Below, one piece after another: positions 26,605 through 35,626 of a stretch of 64,000 bases of DNA; the stretch's first letter is position 1, and each line of letters opens with the position of its first letter. Location of the stretch: the NCBI GenBank assembly GCA_001296005.1, contig LJHR01000015.1, positions 186,001 through 250,000 on the forward strand, in the 5' to 3' direction. Both the position numbers and the translations under genes were made by a program. Source of the DNA: an alpha proteobacterium AAP38 (GTDB lineage: Bacteria > Pseudomonadota > Alphaproteobacteria > Azospirillales > Azospirillaceae). Under the pieces are notes generated by a model. It searched no databases, had not been told where the DNA came from, and worked only from the letters and a program-made list of their open reading frames with translations.

Positions 26605-27324
26605 TTATGTATGGGCTGCCGTCTCTTCCGCTGAGCCTTCAACAGCGGCGGCAGCGGTGGCGGACAGGGCCGAATGGGTGGAATGGAATCGCGGGCGCGG
26701 CGGGGATACGGGCTGGAACTGCCCGGTGGCATTGTCCAGCACATGTAGTTCGGCGTCGGCCACGTCAAACAGCATGCCGCAGAGCAACAGGCGGCCTTCA
26801 CGCTCTGCTTCCGCGATCCAGGGGAAGGTGCGCAGATTGTCCAGCGACAACCGGACCACGGCACGTTCCAGTTCCGGCAGGTCGGTTTCGGCGTCAGCCG
26901 GCAACCCTTCGCGCAGCTTGGTCAGGGCCGGTTCAGCAATCGACATCCAGTGATCGACGAAGTCAGACTTCTGGTCGCTGCGATCCTTGGGCAATGCTGC
27001 AACACCGCCGCACTGGCTGTGGCCCATGACCACCAGCAGCTGCACGCCCAGTTCGCGCACCGCGAATTCCAGCGCTGCCGACGTGCCGTGATAATCCTGG
27101 TTGGGCTTATAGGGCGGAACCAGATTGGCGACGTTTCGAACAACGAAAAGGTCGCCCGGCTGGGCCGCGAAGATCAGGGTCGGATCGACGCGGCTGTCAC
27201 AGCAGGTGATCAGGGCGGCCTTTGGCTTCTGGCCGGCCCAGGCCAGTGTGCGGAACAGGCCACGCTGCTGTTTGAAGTTCGTGCGCCGGAATTCCCGGAA
27301 CCCTTCGATCAGGTCCTTCAGCAT
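26605..27324 (-). CDS. Beta-class carbonic anhydrase
   Basis: 239-aa zinc enzyme interconverting CO2 and bicarbonate. Zn ligands are visible: Cys in ITCCDSRVDP (residues 39-48) with the catalytic Asp/Arg dyad, and His102 and Cys105 in GHSQCGG. The ATG at 27324 gives a typical N-terminus (MLKDLIEGFREFR). A frame extension to 27378 is not supported. The C-terminal 35 aa are Ala/Ser-rich and look unstructured. The same strand continues into lolA. Confidence 0.93.
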   Translation of the reverse strand: MLKDLIEGFREFRRTNFKQQRGLFRTLAWAGQKPKAALITCCDSRVDPTLIFAAQPGDLFVVRNVANLVPPYKPNQDYHGTSAALEFAVRELGVQLLVVMGHSQCGGVAALPKDRSDQKSDFVDHWMSIAEPALTKLREGLPADAETDLPELERAVVRLSLDNLRTFPWIAEAEREGRLLLCGMLFDVADAELHVLDNATGQFQPVSPPRPRFHSTHSALSATAAAAVEGSAEETAAHT

Positions 27325-27463
27325 GGTGCGCCCCGCATTTACGGAAGGTTGGTAGACCGGACTGTGCACCCGCAACATGACGGTACGGAAGGTCGCTGTC
27401 CAGACCAGTATGACGCTTCCATGTCATGGGGGGGCTGCGGTGGTGCCGGTAACAGTGGCGAAT

Positions 27464-30400
27464 TCAGTCCGGCTGCACCCCTGCGGCGACCATCACCTTG
27501 TCACGGCCTGCATGCTTGGCGGCATAGAGCGCTTGATCGGCGCGGTGCAGCAGGGCATCCAGGCTTTCCCCCGCGCCGCGCCAGGCCGCCACACCCAGGC
27601 TGGCCGTCACCCGAACATCCTTGCCATCCAGGCTGGTGGTGGTGGCGGCAAAGGCCTGGCGCAGGCGCTCTGCCATGCCCGCTGCGCCTGCCAGATCGGT
27701 TTCCGGCAGCAACAGCACCAGTTCCTCCCCCCCGAAACGGCCGGCAAGGTCGGACCCCCGGATGGCGCCGGACAGGATCGCGGCGGCGGTGCGCAGAACG
27801 GCATCGCCCATGCGATGCCCATGCTGGTCATTCACCCGCTTGAAATGATCCAGGTCGATCAACAGCAGTGACAGGGGGCGCTGATGCCGCCCGGCGCGCA
27901 GCTGTTCGGCGGCGGCCAGTTCCATGAAACGACGGCGGTTCAGAAGGCCGGTCAGCGGATCGGTGCTGGCCAGCATGTCCAGCCGCGCATTAGCCGCCAC
28001 CAGATCACGGGTGCGGTCCGCGATCTCCGCCTCCAGCCGGCTGCGCTGCCGGTGCAGGGCCCCGGTACGGGCCTGCACGATGCCGAACACCGCCAGGATG
28101 GTCAGCACCCCCATCCCCAGCCGCGCCCACAGCGTTTCATACCAATGCGGCGCGATGGAGATCGGTAGGGACAAGGTGGCCAGCGGCGCGTCCTGTCCCG
28201 CCTGCGATGCCTCCACCCGCAAGGTATAGTCACCGGCGGGCAGGTTGGTATAGCTGGCGCCCGGTGCGCGGGTGCCGCTGTCCAGCCAGCCCTGGTCGAA
28301 ACCGTCCAGCCGGTGGCGGTAGCGCAGATCCCCCGGCGCCCGGTAATCCAGCAGGGAGAATGCCAGGGTCAGGTTGCGCTGGGCGGCATCCAGCGACAGG
28401 CGGCGCCCCGTTTCCGGCAACAGGGCCGGCGGCAGCTCCCGATGGTTGATCTCCATCCCGGTGACGCGCAGGACGGCGGCGGGCGGCGTAGCGGTATCAT
28501 CATCGGGATCCAGGATAGTCAGCCCGCCCAGCCCGCCCAGCAGAATCTGTCCGCCCGGCCCCTTGGCGATATCACGGATCACGTAGAATTTCAGGTTGGC
28601 GCCGTCACGTTCGCCCAGCAGGGTGAAACGGCCCGATTGCGGGTCCAGCATGCCGACGCGCGACGGGGTGGTGAACCAGACGCGCCCCTTCTCATCAATA
28701 CCCAGGCCGCCGATATTGTCATGGGGCAGGCCGTTGCGGCGGCGGATGGAACGGAAGCGGGGCTTGCCCCCCAGATCCTCCACATCCGTTACGACCAGCC
28801 CGCCGCCTGCCGTGGACAGCCACAGCCGTCCATGCCTGTCCTCCGCGATGCCGGTGACATAGGCATGCGACAGGCTGTTGGGATCACCGGCATCGGGCCG
28901 ATGGTTGCGGAAGCCGCCCTGCCCGTCGGTGACGGCCAGACCACCGGCTGTACCCACCACCAGTCTTCCGTCACCCAGCATGGTCAGGGAGCGGACATTG
29001 TCGTTGGGCAGGCTTTTGGGGTCGGCGGCATCATGGCGGAAGCGCCGGCACTCGCCCGTACCGATGTTGAAACGGCTCAGCCCGTCGAAGCTGCCGGCTA
29101 TTATCTCCTGCCCCTTCGCGATCATCACATTGATGATCTGTCCTTCCAGACAGGGTATGGTCGACGGGGTGATGGTCATGGTGACCGGATCGATGGCGGC
29201 CACACCGCGCGCGGCGGCCAGCAGACGACCATCGGGCAGCGGTACCAGGGCGCGGACATCGCGACCATTGTTGGGCGGCGGCAGGCGCAACCGGTCGATA
29301 CGGCCGGCGGCCAGATCCAGCACATCGACATCGCCATTGGCCAGACCCAGCCAGACCCGGGAGCGCGTGTCGGTATGCGCGGTGTAGACTTCGGGATTGG
29401 ACAGGGCCATGGGCGAAAGCGGCGTGGCCGGCACCACCCGCAGCCGGTTGGCATGCGGATCATACCGCTCCACCCCCTGGTCCGTGGACAGCCAGACATT
29501 GCCCGTGCGGTCCAGCATCGCATGGCGCAGCCGGTCGCCATTCAGGCTGCCTGTCAGGACGGGGTCATGGCGCACCTGCCGCAACCGCCCTGTCATGGGG
29601 TCCAGGATGATCAGGCCGGCACCGTCGGTGGCGATCCACAGTCCCTTGCCCGGTACCTCCACCATCGACCGGATTGTCCGCCGCCCGGCCAGCCCGTCAG
29701 GTCCGGTCAGGCCCGCCACGGCGTGGGCGCTGCCGTCCGGCATCAGATAGGCGACACCGGCATCCCCGGATCCCAGCCATAACCGGCCCTCCCGGTCGCG
29801 GTGAATGACCCAGATCTCTGCATTCACGGTGTCGGCGGCGGAACCTGTCGCCTTGATGGTTGTGAAATGCGCCTCGCCCGCGCGCCGGCGCAGCAGGCCA
29901 CCCATACCCCCCACCCACAGGTCGCCATTGGGTTCTTCCAGCACGGCGAACAGTTTGGGGTTCAATGGCTGCCCCGCGGCATCCCGCAACGGTACCGGGC
30001 GCAGGACATTGTCGGCGGCCCGCCACAGGAAAAGCCCGTCATCGGCCACGATCCAGGCGGCATCGTCCGCCCCGTCGCGGGCCGCCGTCATCGCATAAAT
30101 GCGGGCGCCGGGCCCGTCCTGTGCGCTGATCCGCTGGAAATGGTTGGTGGCGGCATCATACCGGACCAGGCCGGCGGCCCCCGTGCCGATCAGCATGCCC
30201 CCATCCGACAGGGGCAGCAGCGATCGCACATAAATCTCCGGCAGACGGTCGGGATCGTCCGGGTCGCTGTCCCATTGATGCAGGCGATAACCGTCATATC
30301 GGGCCAGGCCCGCGAAGGTCCCGATCCAGATCAGGCCGGCCTTGTCCTGGGCCACTGCACTGATTGTATCGTTGGGAAGCCCGTCGGCCACCGTCAGATC

Positions 30401-30532
30401 GGTGAACCCCATCGACGGGAAATCACCCCATGGGTCGGCATCCGCCCCGGCGGCGGGCAATATCCCGGCCAGGCACGCGAACAACAGACCGGCCAGGACC
30501 AGCCTGGCACGTGACAAGGGACGGTGACACAT
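27464..30532 (-). CDS. Diguanylate cyclase with periplasmic two-component-type beta-propeller (Reg_prop/Y_Y_Y-GGDEF)
   Basis: 1022-aa membrane protein. It has a signal peptide (VLAGLLFACLAGILPAAG), then about 650 residues of repeated propeller blades (GLIWIGTFAGLARYDG, WIATDGAGL, WLSTDQGVERYD, WFTTPSRVGMLD), a Y_Y_Y domain (YRHRLDGFDQGWLD...YTNLPAGDYTLRV), one TM helix (LGMGVLTILAVFGIV), a short coiled coil, and GGDEF. The active site reads GRFGGEELVLLLPE, and an RGSD I-site lies five residues upstream, so c-di-GMP synthesis with product inhibition is expected. Propellers of this kind sense carbohydrates in hybrid kinases. No clear ribosome-binding site precedes 30532. Confidence 0.92.
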   Translation of the reverse strand: MCHRPLSRARLVLAGLLFACLAGILPAAGADADPWGDFPSMGFTDLTVADGLPNDTISAVAQDKAGLIWIGTFAGLARYDGYRLHQWDSDPDDPDRLPEIYVRSLLPLSDGGMLIGTGAAGLVRYDAATNHFQRISAQDGPGARIYAMTAARDGADDAAWIVADDGLFLWRAADNVLRPVPLRDAAGQPLNPKLFAVLEEPNGDLWVGGMGGLLRRRAGEAHFTTIKATGSAADTVNAEIWVIHRDREGRLWLGSGDAGVAYLMPDGSAHAVAGLTGPDGLAGRRTIRSMVEVPGKGLWIATDGAGLIILDPMTGRLRQVRHDPVLTGSLNGDRLRHAMLDRTGNVWLSTDQGVERYDPHANRLRVVPATPLSPMALSNPEVYTAHTDTRSRVWLGLANGDVDVLDLAAGRIDRLRLPPPNNGRDVRALVPLPDGRLLAAARGVAAIDPVTMTITPSTIPCLEGQIINVMIAKGQEIIAGSFDGLSRFNIGTGECRRFRHDAADPKSLPNDNVRSLTMLGDGRLVVGTAGGLAVTDGQGGFRNHRPDAGDPNSLSHAYVTGIAEDRHGRLWLSTAGGGLVVTDVEDLGGKPRFRSIRRRNGLPHDNIGGLGIDEKGRVWFTTPSRVGMLDPQSGRFTLLGERDGANLKFYVIRDIAKGPGGQILLGGLGGLTILDPDDDTATPPAAVLRVTGMEINHRELPPALLPETGRRLSLDAAQRNLTLAFSLLDYRAPGDLRYRHRLDGFDQGWLDSGTRAPGASYTNLPAGDYTLRVEASQAGQDAPLATLSLPISIAPHWYETLWARLGMGVLTILAVFGIVQARTGALHRQRSRLEAEIADRTRDLVAANARLDMLASTDPLTGLLNRRRFMELAAAEQLRAGRHQRPLSLLLIDLDHFKRVNDQHGHRMGDAVLRTAAAILSGAIRGSDLAGRFGGEELVLLLPETDLAGAAGMAERLRQAFAATTTSLDGKDVRVTASLGVAAWRGAGESLDALLHRADQALYAAKHAGRDKVMVAAGVQPD

Positions 30533-30668
30533 CTGTCAATTCGATACCGCAATGACGGCGCCACTATGCCGCGCGGCGTGCCTACTGGAAAGGCTTGGAA
30601 CCTGACCGAAAGGATTATGCCTGTTTCCGGTGATACCCGACGTGGTGACGGACGATTGCCGCCCTCCC

Positions 30669-31433
30669 TTATCCGCGCGTACCCCACAGCATGTAGTTCA
30701 CGTCCAGATCCTTGGCGGCCAGACTGAACCGGTCGGAGATGGGGTTATAGGCGACGCCCGTGACCTCCCGTACCTCCACGCCTGCCCGGCGCAGCGTGCC
30801 GGTCAGTTCCGACGGCTTCAGGAAACGTTTCCAGTCATGGGTACCGCGCGGCAGCCAGCGCAGCACATATTCCGCCGCCACGATGCCGAACAGAAAACTC
30901 TTGGCGGTGCGGTTCAAGGTAGCCATGAAGACCAGCCCGCCGGGCCGGGCCAGCCCCGCGACGGTGCGCACGAACAGGTCGACATCGGCCACATGCTCGA
31001 CAATCTCCATGGCCAGGACCACGTCGAACTGTTCCCCACTTGCCGCCAGATCCTCCGCCGTCGTGGCGCGGTAATCGACGGTCACGCGGGTTCCGGCGGC
31101 GTGCGCTGCCGCCGTCTTCACATTCTTTTCCGCCGCATCGATGCCCGTGACCGTCGCGCCCAGCCGTGCCAGCGGTTCCGACAGCAGCCCGCCGCCGCAG
31201 CCCACATCCAGGATGCGGATACCGTCCAGGGGACGGGGGGCATGGGGATCGCGGTCATGCGCCTTGCAGATCACATCGCGCAGCCAGGCCAGACGCACGG
31301 GATTGAACTTGTGCAGCGGCCGGAACTTGCCCGCCGGGTCCCACCATTCGGCGGCGATGCGGCTGAACCGCTCGATCTCTGCCGGATCGACGGTGGTGCG
31401 GGGCTGGACCTGGGCGTTGGCTGCGGCGTTCAT
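30669..31433 (-). CDS. ubiG: Ubiquinone biosynthesis O-methyltransferase UbiG
   Basis: 254-aa SAM methyltransferase for both O-methylations in ubiquinone synthesis. EIERFSRIAAEWWDPAGKFRPLHKFNP at the N-terminus is the UbiG signature. The SAM site ILDVGCGGGLLSEPLARLG is near residues 73-91, and GTHDWKRFLKPSEL near the C-terminus is also family-typical. The ATG at 31433 is used. It diverges from lysC, the usual ubiG-lysC arrangement in alphaproteobacteria. Confidence 0.95.
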   Translation of the reverse strand: MNAAANAQVQPRTTVDPAEIERFSRIAAEWWDPAGKFRPLHKFNPVRLAWLRDVICKAHDRDPHAPRPLDGIRILDVGCGGGLLSEPLARLGATVTGIDAAEKNVKTAAAHAAGTRVTVDYRATTAEDLAASGEQFDVVLAMEIVEHVADVDLFVRTVAGLARPGGLVFMATLNRTAKSFLFGIVAAEYVLRWLPRGTHDWKRFLKPSELTGTLRRAGVEVREVTGVAYNPISDRFSLAAKDLDVNYMLWGTRG

Positions 31434-31644
31434 GGTTCATCTCTCCCGGACTTCGGCAAACGGCATAGCAAAGCTGGGACGGCCTGTCGCGGGGTCAATA
31501 GGACGCGCGGGCGCGCACCACGCCGCTTCATGGGTGCAGTGCGATGGGCGCGCCTTGCGGCCCATGGTGCGTCGGGTTATGGATAGCCCGCTCCGGCACC
31601 GGAGCCTTTGCGAAAATTACCCTGACCCTTGATGGAATGGCGTT

Positions 31645-32880
31645 ATGGCGCGGCTTGTCCTGAAATTCGGTGGCACCTCGGTCGGCGATATCGAGCGGAT
31701 CAAGAATGTCGCTAAAAAGGTGAAACAGGAGGTCGATGCCGGGCACGAGGTGGCCGTCGTCGTCTCCGCCATGTCGGGCGTGACCAACCAGCTGGTCGAT
31801 TACTGCAAGCAGATCGCCAAGGTTCATGACCAGGCTGAATATGACGCCGTCGTCGCTTCGGGCGAACAGGTGACGTCGGGCCTGCTGGCCATCGCGCTGC
31901 AGGAAATCGGCATTCCCGCCCGCTCCTGGCAGGGCTGGCAGATCCCGCTGATCGCCGACGACACGCATGGCAAGTCCCGCATCGAGCGGATCGACACCGC
32001 GAACCTGTCGGACAACATGTCCACGGGCGTGGTCGGCGTCGTGGCCGGCTTCCAGGGCGTGACCGAGGCGGGCCGGATCGCCACGCTGGGCCGTGGCGGT
32101 TCCGATACCTCGGCGGTGGCGCTGGCTGCGGCCTTGAAAGCCGACCGCTGCGACATTTATACCGATGTCGACGGCGTCTATACGACCGATCCCCGCATCG
32201 TGAAGTCGGCGCGCAAGCTGCACCGCGTCACGTATGAGGAAATGCTGGAAATGGCGTCGCTGGGCGCCAAGGTCTTGCAGACGCGGTCGGTCGAGATGGC
32301 CATGAAGCACCATGTGCGGGTGCAGGTATTGTCAACTTTTGAACAGGCGGCTGGCTCCGAACTGCCCGGCACCCTGGTCGTGGACGAGGATGAGATCGTG
32401 GAACAGGAACTGGTCAGCGGCATCGCCTATAGCCGGGACGAGGCGAAGATCACCCTGATTGGCGTGGAGGACCAGCCGGGCGTGGCCGCCCGCATCTTCG
32501 GGCCCCTGACGGATGCCGCCATCAATGTCGACATGATCGTGCAGAACGTGTCCGAAGATGGCCGCACCACCGACATGACCTTCACGGTCGGCAAGGCCGA
32601 TATCGACCGCGCGGTGCAGGTGCTGGAAAAGTCCAAGGACACGCTGAACTACCGCCGCCTCGTGTCGGACGCGAACGTCGTGAAGGTGTCGGTGATCGGC
32701 GTCGGCATGCGCTCCCACGCTGGCGTCGCCCAGCGCATGTTCAAGGCGCTGGCCGACCGTGGCATCAATATCCAGGTCATCAGCACCAGCGAGATCAAGG
32801 TCTCCGTCCTGATCGCCGAGGAATATACCGAACTGGCCCTGCGCTCCCTGCACACAGCCTATGGTCTCGATAAGGCGTAA
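31645..32880 (+). CDS. lysC: Aspartate kinase (feedback-regulated, ACT-containing)
   Basis: 411-aa kinase making aspartyl-phosphate for the lysine, threonine and methionine pathways. The N-terminus has KFGGTSVGD, and the nucleotide site includes GRGGSDTSAVALAAAL. Two C-terminal ACT domains (ITLIGVEDQPGVAARIF and VSVIGVGMRSHAGVAQRMF) are expected to bind lysine/threonine. The length matches the alphaproteobacterial monofunctional enzyme. The ATG at 31645 is used. A strong intrinsic terminator follows. Confidence 0.96.
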   Translation: MARLVLKFGGTSVGDIERIKNVAKKVKQEVDAGHEVAVVVSAMSGVTNQLVDYCKQIAKVHDQAEYDAVVASGEQVTSGLLAIALQEIGIPARSWQGWQIPLIADDTHGKSRIERIDTANLSDNMSTGVVGVVAGFQGVTEAGRIATLGRGGSDTSAVALAAALKADRCDIYTDVDGVYTTDPRIVKSARKLHRVTYEEMLEMASLGAKVLQTRSVEMAMKHHVRVQVLSTFEQAAGSELPGTLVVDEDEIVEQELVSGIAYSRDEAKITLIGVEDQPGVAARIFGPLTDAAINVDMIVQNVSEDGRTTDMTFTVGKADIDRAVQVLEKSKDTLNYRRLVSDANVVKVSVIGVGMRSHAGVAQRMFKALADRGINIQVISTSEIKVSVLIAEEYTELALRSLHTAYGLDKA

Positions 32881-32900
32881 GCTCTTACTCTTTCCATAGT

Positions 32901-32936
32901 AAAGGCCCGGCTCCGGAAGCGGTGCCGGGCCTTTTC
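32901..32936 (+). terminator. Rho-independent terminator after lysC
   Basis: AAAGGCCCGGC (32901-32911) pairs with GCCGGGCCTTT (32924-32934) around a 12-nt loop containing a small CCG/CGG, followed by TC-ATTT. It starts 20 nt after the lysC stop. Confidence 0.88.
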
Positions 32937-33023
32937 ATTTGGCGCGCACCCCTTGACCGGGCACAGCACCGGCGGTAGTGAACGCCGACCATTCGGCAGT
33001 CAAATATTGAAGGGTCCGTCACC

Positions 33024-34046
33024 ATGACCGCTCGCCATCATCTGGATCAGCTCTGGTCGCGGGGCCGTGATTATCTGGGCACTGACCTTGCCATCATGGG
33101 CGGGGCCATGACCTGGGTGTCGGACCGGGGGCTGGTGGCGGCCATTTCGAATGCTGGCGGCTTTGGCGTGATCGCGTCGGGTTCCATGTCCCCTGATTTG
33201 CTGCGCGATGAAATCCGGTGCACCCAGGCCCTGACCACCAAGCCCTTCGGCGTCAACCTGATCACCCTGCATCCGCAGCTGGATCAACTGGTGCAGGTTT
33301 GCCTGGAAGAGAAGGTGGGCCATATCGTGCTGGCCGGCGGTCTGCCGCCCGCCACCGCCATCAAGGCGGCGCGCGATGGCGGGGCCAAGGTCATGTGCTT
33401 TGCTCCCGCCCTGGTCATCGCCAAGAAGCTGATCCGCAGCGGTGCCGACGCCATCGTGATCGAGGGCAGCGAGGCCGGCGGCCATATCGGCCCTGTCTCC
33501 ACCTCCGTTCTGGCGCAGGAAATCCTGCCGGAAATCCGCGATGTGCCCGTCTTCGTGGCGGGCGGCATCGGGCGGGGGGAGGCCATTGTCTCCTATCTGG
33601 AGATGGGGGCCGCCGGCGTGCAGTTGGGCACCCGTTTCGTCTGCGCCAGCGAATGCCGCGCGCATCCGAAGTTCAAGCAGGCCTTCATCCGGGGCAATGC
33701 CCGCGACGCGGTGGCCAGCGTGGCGCTGGACAGCCGCTTCCCGGTCATCCCCGTCCGGGCCCTGCAGAATGAAGGTACCAAGCGCTTCATGGACAAGCAG
33801 CGCGAGGTGATCGCGCGCTTCGATGCAGGCGAGCTGGACCAGAAGGAAGCCCAGCTGGAGATCGAGCATTACTGGGCCGGCGCCCTGCGGCGCGCGGTCA
33901 TTGATGGCGATGTCGAGAACGGGTCGCTGATGGCCGGTCAGTCGGTGGGCATGGTCACCAAGGAACAGCCCGTGGCCGAGATCCTCGCCGACCTTCTGTC
34001 GCAGGCGGAAGCCGCCATGGCGGCCCGGCGCGGTGCGGCGGCCTGA
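33024..34046 (+). CDS. Nitronate monooxygenase / NAD(P)H-dependent flavin oxidoreductase
   Basis: 340-aa FMN-binding TIM-barrel protein of the 2-nitropropane dioxygenase family. Markers are MGGAMTWVSDRGLVAAISNAGG at the N-terminus, IVIEGSEAGGHIG at mid-protein (the catalytic His region), and PVFVAGGIGRGEA followed by GAAGVQLGTRFV (phosphate binding). Related proteins include FabK-like enoyl reductases, but the sequence fits nitronate monooxygenases better. The ATG at 33024 is used. It converges on the FNR-type gene 4 nt downstream. Confidence 0.88.
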   Translation: MTARHHLDQLWSRGRDYLGTDLAIMGGAMTWVSDRGLVAAISNAGGFGVIASGSMSPDLLRDEIRCTQALTTKPFGVNLITLHPQLDQLVQVCLEEKVGHIVLAGGLPPATAIKAARDGGAKVMCFAPALVIAKKLIRSGADAIVIEGSEAGGHIGPVSTSVLAQEILPEIRDVPVFVAGGIGRGEAIVSYLEMGAAGVQLGTRFVCASECRAHPKFKQAFIRGNARDAVASVALDSRFPVIPVRALQNEGTKRFMDKQREVIARFDAGELDQKEAQLEIEHYWAGALRRAVIDGDVENGSLMAGQSVGMVTKEQPVAEILADLLSQAEAAMAARRGAAA

Positions 34047-34050
34047 AGGC

Positions 34051-34794
34051 TCACGCCCCTTCGGCAAGTTCCTGCAAGGTCTCCATATCGTTCAGGCGGA
34101 CCTTGCCGCCTTCCAGAAGGGAGATGGCGCGGCTGGTCTTCAGCTGCGTGAAGGTGCGGCTCACCGTTTCGGTGGTCAGGCCCAGATAGTCGGCGATGTC
34201 CGACCGGCTCATCGGTACATGCACCGGGTTCTCAGCATAGCCGCGCCGCTTGGCCCGCTCCGACAGCATCAGCAGGAAGGACGCAATACGCTCCTTGGCG
34301 TTCTTGCGGCCCAGCAGCAGCATCTGATCCTGCGCCGCCGCCAGTTCGCTGGACGCCATGGCGAACAGCCGGCGCTGCATCTTGGGATAATCCTCCAGCA
34401 GCCCTTCCAGGCGGCGGCGGGGGAAGCGGCAGAGCGTGGCCGGCGTCACCGACTCGGCTGAATAGGCATAGGTGTCGTTGATCGACAGGCCCAGGAAATC
34501 TCCGGGCAGCAGGAAGCCCGTGATCTGCCGCCGCCCGTCGGGCAGCAGCTTGTACAGCTTCATGGTACCGGCGGTGACATTGAACAGGGTGTCGGCCCCG
34601 TCCCCCTCGGCAAACAGGGTATGACCGGCATCGACCTTCACCGACACCAGGATATCGGCCAGCCGCTTCAGCTCGTCCGCTTCCAGGGCGGAGCAGACCG
34701 ACATGCTGCGCACCGGGCAGGCATTGCACGGCGCAACATCGATACGGGCCGCCACGGCGCTTTCCCGTGTGCAAGCATGTTCAGCCAACGCCAT
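34051..34794 (-). CDS. FNR-type oxygen-sensing transcriptional regulator (FnrN/FixK family)
   Basis: 247-aa Crp/Fnr protein. Cysteines at residues 23, 26 and 34 (CNACPVRSMSVC, a CX2CX7C pattern) plus Cys122 could hold an oxygen-labile [4Fe-4S] cluster as in FNR/FnrN. The recognition helix reads TTETVSRTF, with Glu209, Ser212 and Arg213 in the positions FNR uses to read TTGAT-N4-ATCAA. The ATG at 34794 follows a G-rich stretch. The frame extends to 34974 without family-like sequence. A perfect FNR box lies in the divergent region upstream. Confidence 0.9.
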   Translation of the reverse strand: MALAEHACTRESAVAARIDVAPCNACPVRSMSVCSALEADELKRLADILVSVKVDAGHTLFAEGDGADTLFNVTAGTMKLYKLLPDGRRQITGFLLPGDFLGLSINDTYAYSAESVTPATLCRFPRRRLEGLLEDYPKMQRRLFAMASSELAAAQDQMLLLGRKNAKERIASFLLMLSERAKRRGYAENPVHVPMSRSDIADYLGLTTETVSRTFTQLKTSRAISLLEGGKVRLNDMETLQELAEGA

Positions 34795-35117
34795 GTGAGG
34801 CCCCCCGATATAAGCATCGCCCCCGGTTTTCCACCGGAAGGAAGAATGCGCCTTTTGGAAACGATCCACAACGCGCAACAAGGCCGGTGGAGCACTTCCA
34901 GTCATGTCCGCCAGCCAATTGAAGGATTTCATAATGGTTGGCCGATGAACACATATCCAGAGGTCTAGGCCCAACCGCTTGAACGCGCCTTGATCCAGAT
35001 CAAAGCGCGACCATCGGCATATCGGTTAACGATAGGGGACCGTCCGTGCAAACGCACGGCAGCCTTGTTCAGACAGACAGAGACTTCGCCGTGCTTATCT
35101 CGCCGGAACGGGTGACC
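34795..35117. other. Intergenic region between the FNR-type gene and the divergent unknown gene
   Basis: About 320 nt without a credible gene. It contains a perfect FNR box (34990-35003) and a TATCG-N5-CGATA palindrome (35020-35034) that overlaps a possible -10 hexamer. Otherwise nothing notable. Confidence 0.5.
34990..35003. promoter_or_regulatory. Perfect FNR/FixK-type box TTGATCCAGATCAA
   Basis: TTGAT-CCAG-ATCAA matches the FNR consensus TTGAT-N4-ATCAA at all ten defined positions. A -10-like TTAACG at 35026-35031 would put the start of rightward transcription near 35038 and the box at about -41.5, the class II activator position. The box is 196 nt from the FNR-type gene's own start, so autoregulation is also possible. 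Confidence 0.75.
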
Positions 35118-35573
35118 ATGTCCGACCGTTTTTCCGTCAAGCCGCTGGACCGCCGCCGCATCGATCAGGCCTGGCCCCTGGTGCAGACGGGCCGCGCCGC
35201 CGATGACCGCGAGGCGTGGCGTACTTATGCGGGCCTGCTGCTGGGTACCGCAGAGGGCGGCATCCGGACCGTGGAGGGCGACCATGGCTATATCCATGGC
35301 ATCTATGCCTATCAGGTCCTGCCCAGCCCCCGGCATGGCAAGGTCTTCCAGGTCGACATGTTCCTGGCCTTGGACCTGATCGAGCCGGAAGCCGCCATCG
35401 ATGTCCTGCTGAACGATATGGATGTGGTGGCCCGCGATCTGGGCTGTAACGCGGTGCATCTGCACCTGCCGCAGCGGGAAGGCATCGGGACCAGCGTGTC
35501 GGTGGCTCTGGCCCGTGCCCTGGAACATGGCCATTACCGGGAAGATTTGCGCCTGTGCCGACCGCTGGCCTGA
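35118..35573 (+). CDS. Hypothetical protein downstream of an FNR box (possibly GNAT-like)
   Basis: 151 aa from the ATG at 35118, or 175 aa from a GTG at 35046. The pattern (VKPLDRRRIDQAWPLVQ, GYIHGIYAYQVLP, VFQVDMFLALDLI, CNAVHLHLP) looks like an acetyltransferase-type alpha/beta fold with an opening receptor strand, but I do not see a clear acetyl-CoA pyrophosphate loop. Function unknown. The promoter contains a perfect FNR box, so low-oxygen induction is expected. The ribosome-binding site is weak for both starts. Confidence 0.6.
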   Translation: MSDRFSVKPLDRRRIDQAWPLVQTGRAADDREAWRTYAGLLLGTAEGGIRTVEGDHGYIHGIYAYQVLPSPRHGKVFQVDMFLALDLIEPEAAIDVLLNDMDVVARDLGCNAVHLHLPQREGIGTSVSVALARALEHGHYREDLRLCRPLA

Positions 35574-35626
35574 TCGGCGGGCACGGCGCTTGCTGATCAG
35601 GGCATGGCGGCGGTATTTTCCGCGCC

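Noticed and set aside
34990-35003. FNR box acting mainly on the FNR-type gene itself
   Set aside because: The box is 196 nt from that start and no good -10 is found at the matching leftward distance. Rightward control fits better, though autoregulation is not excluded.
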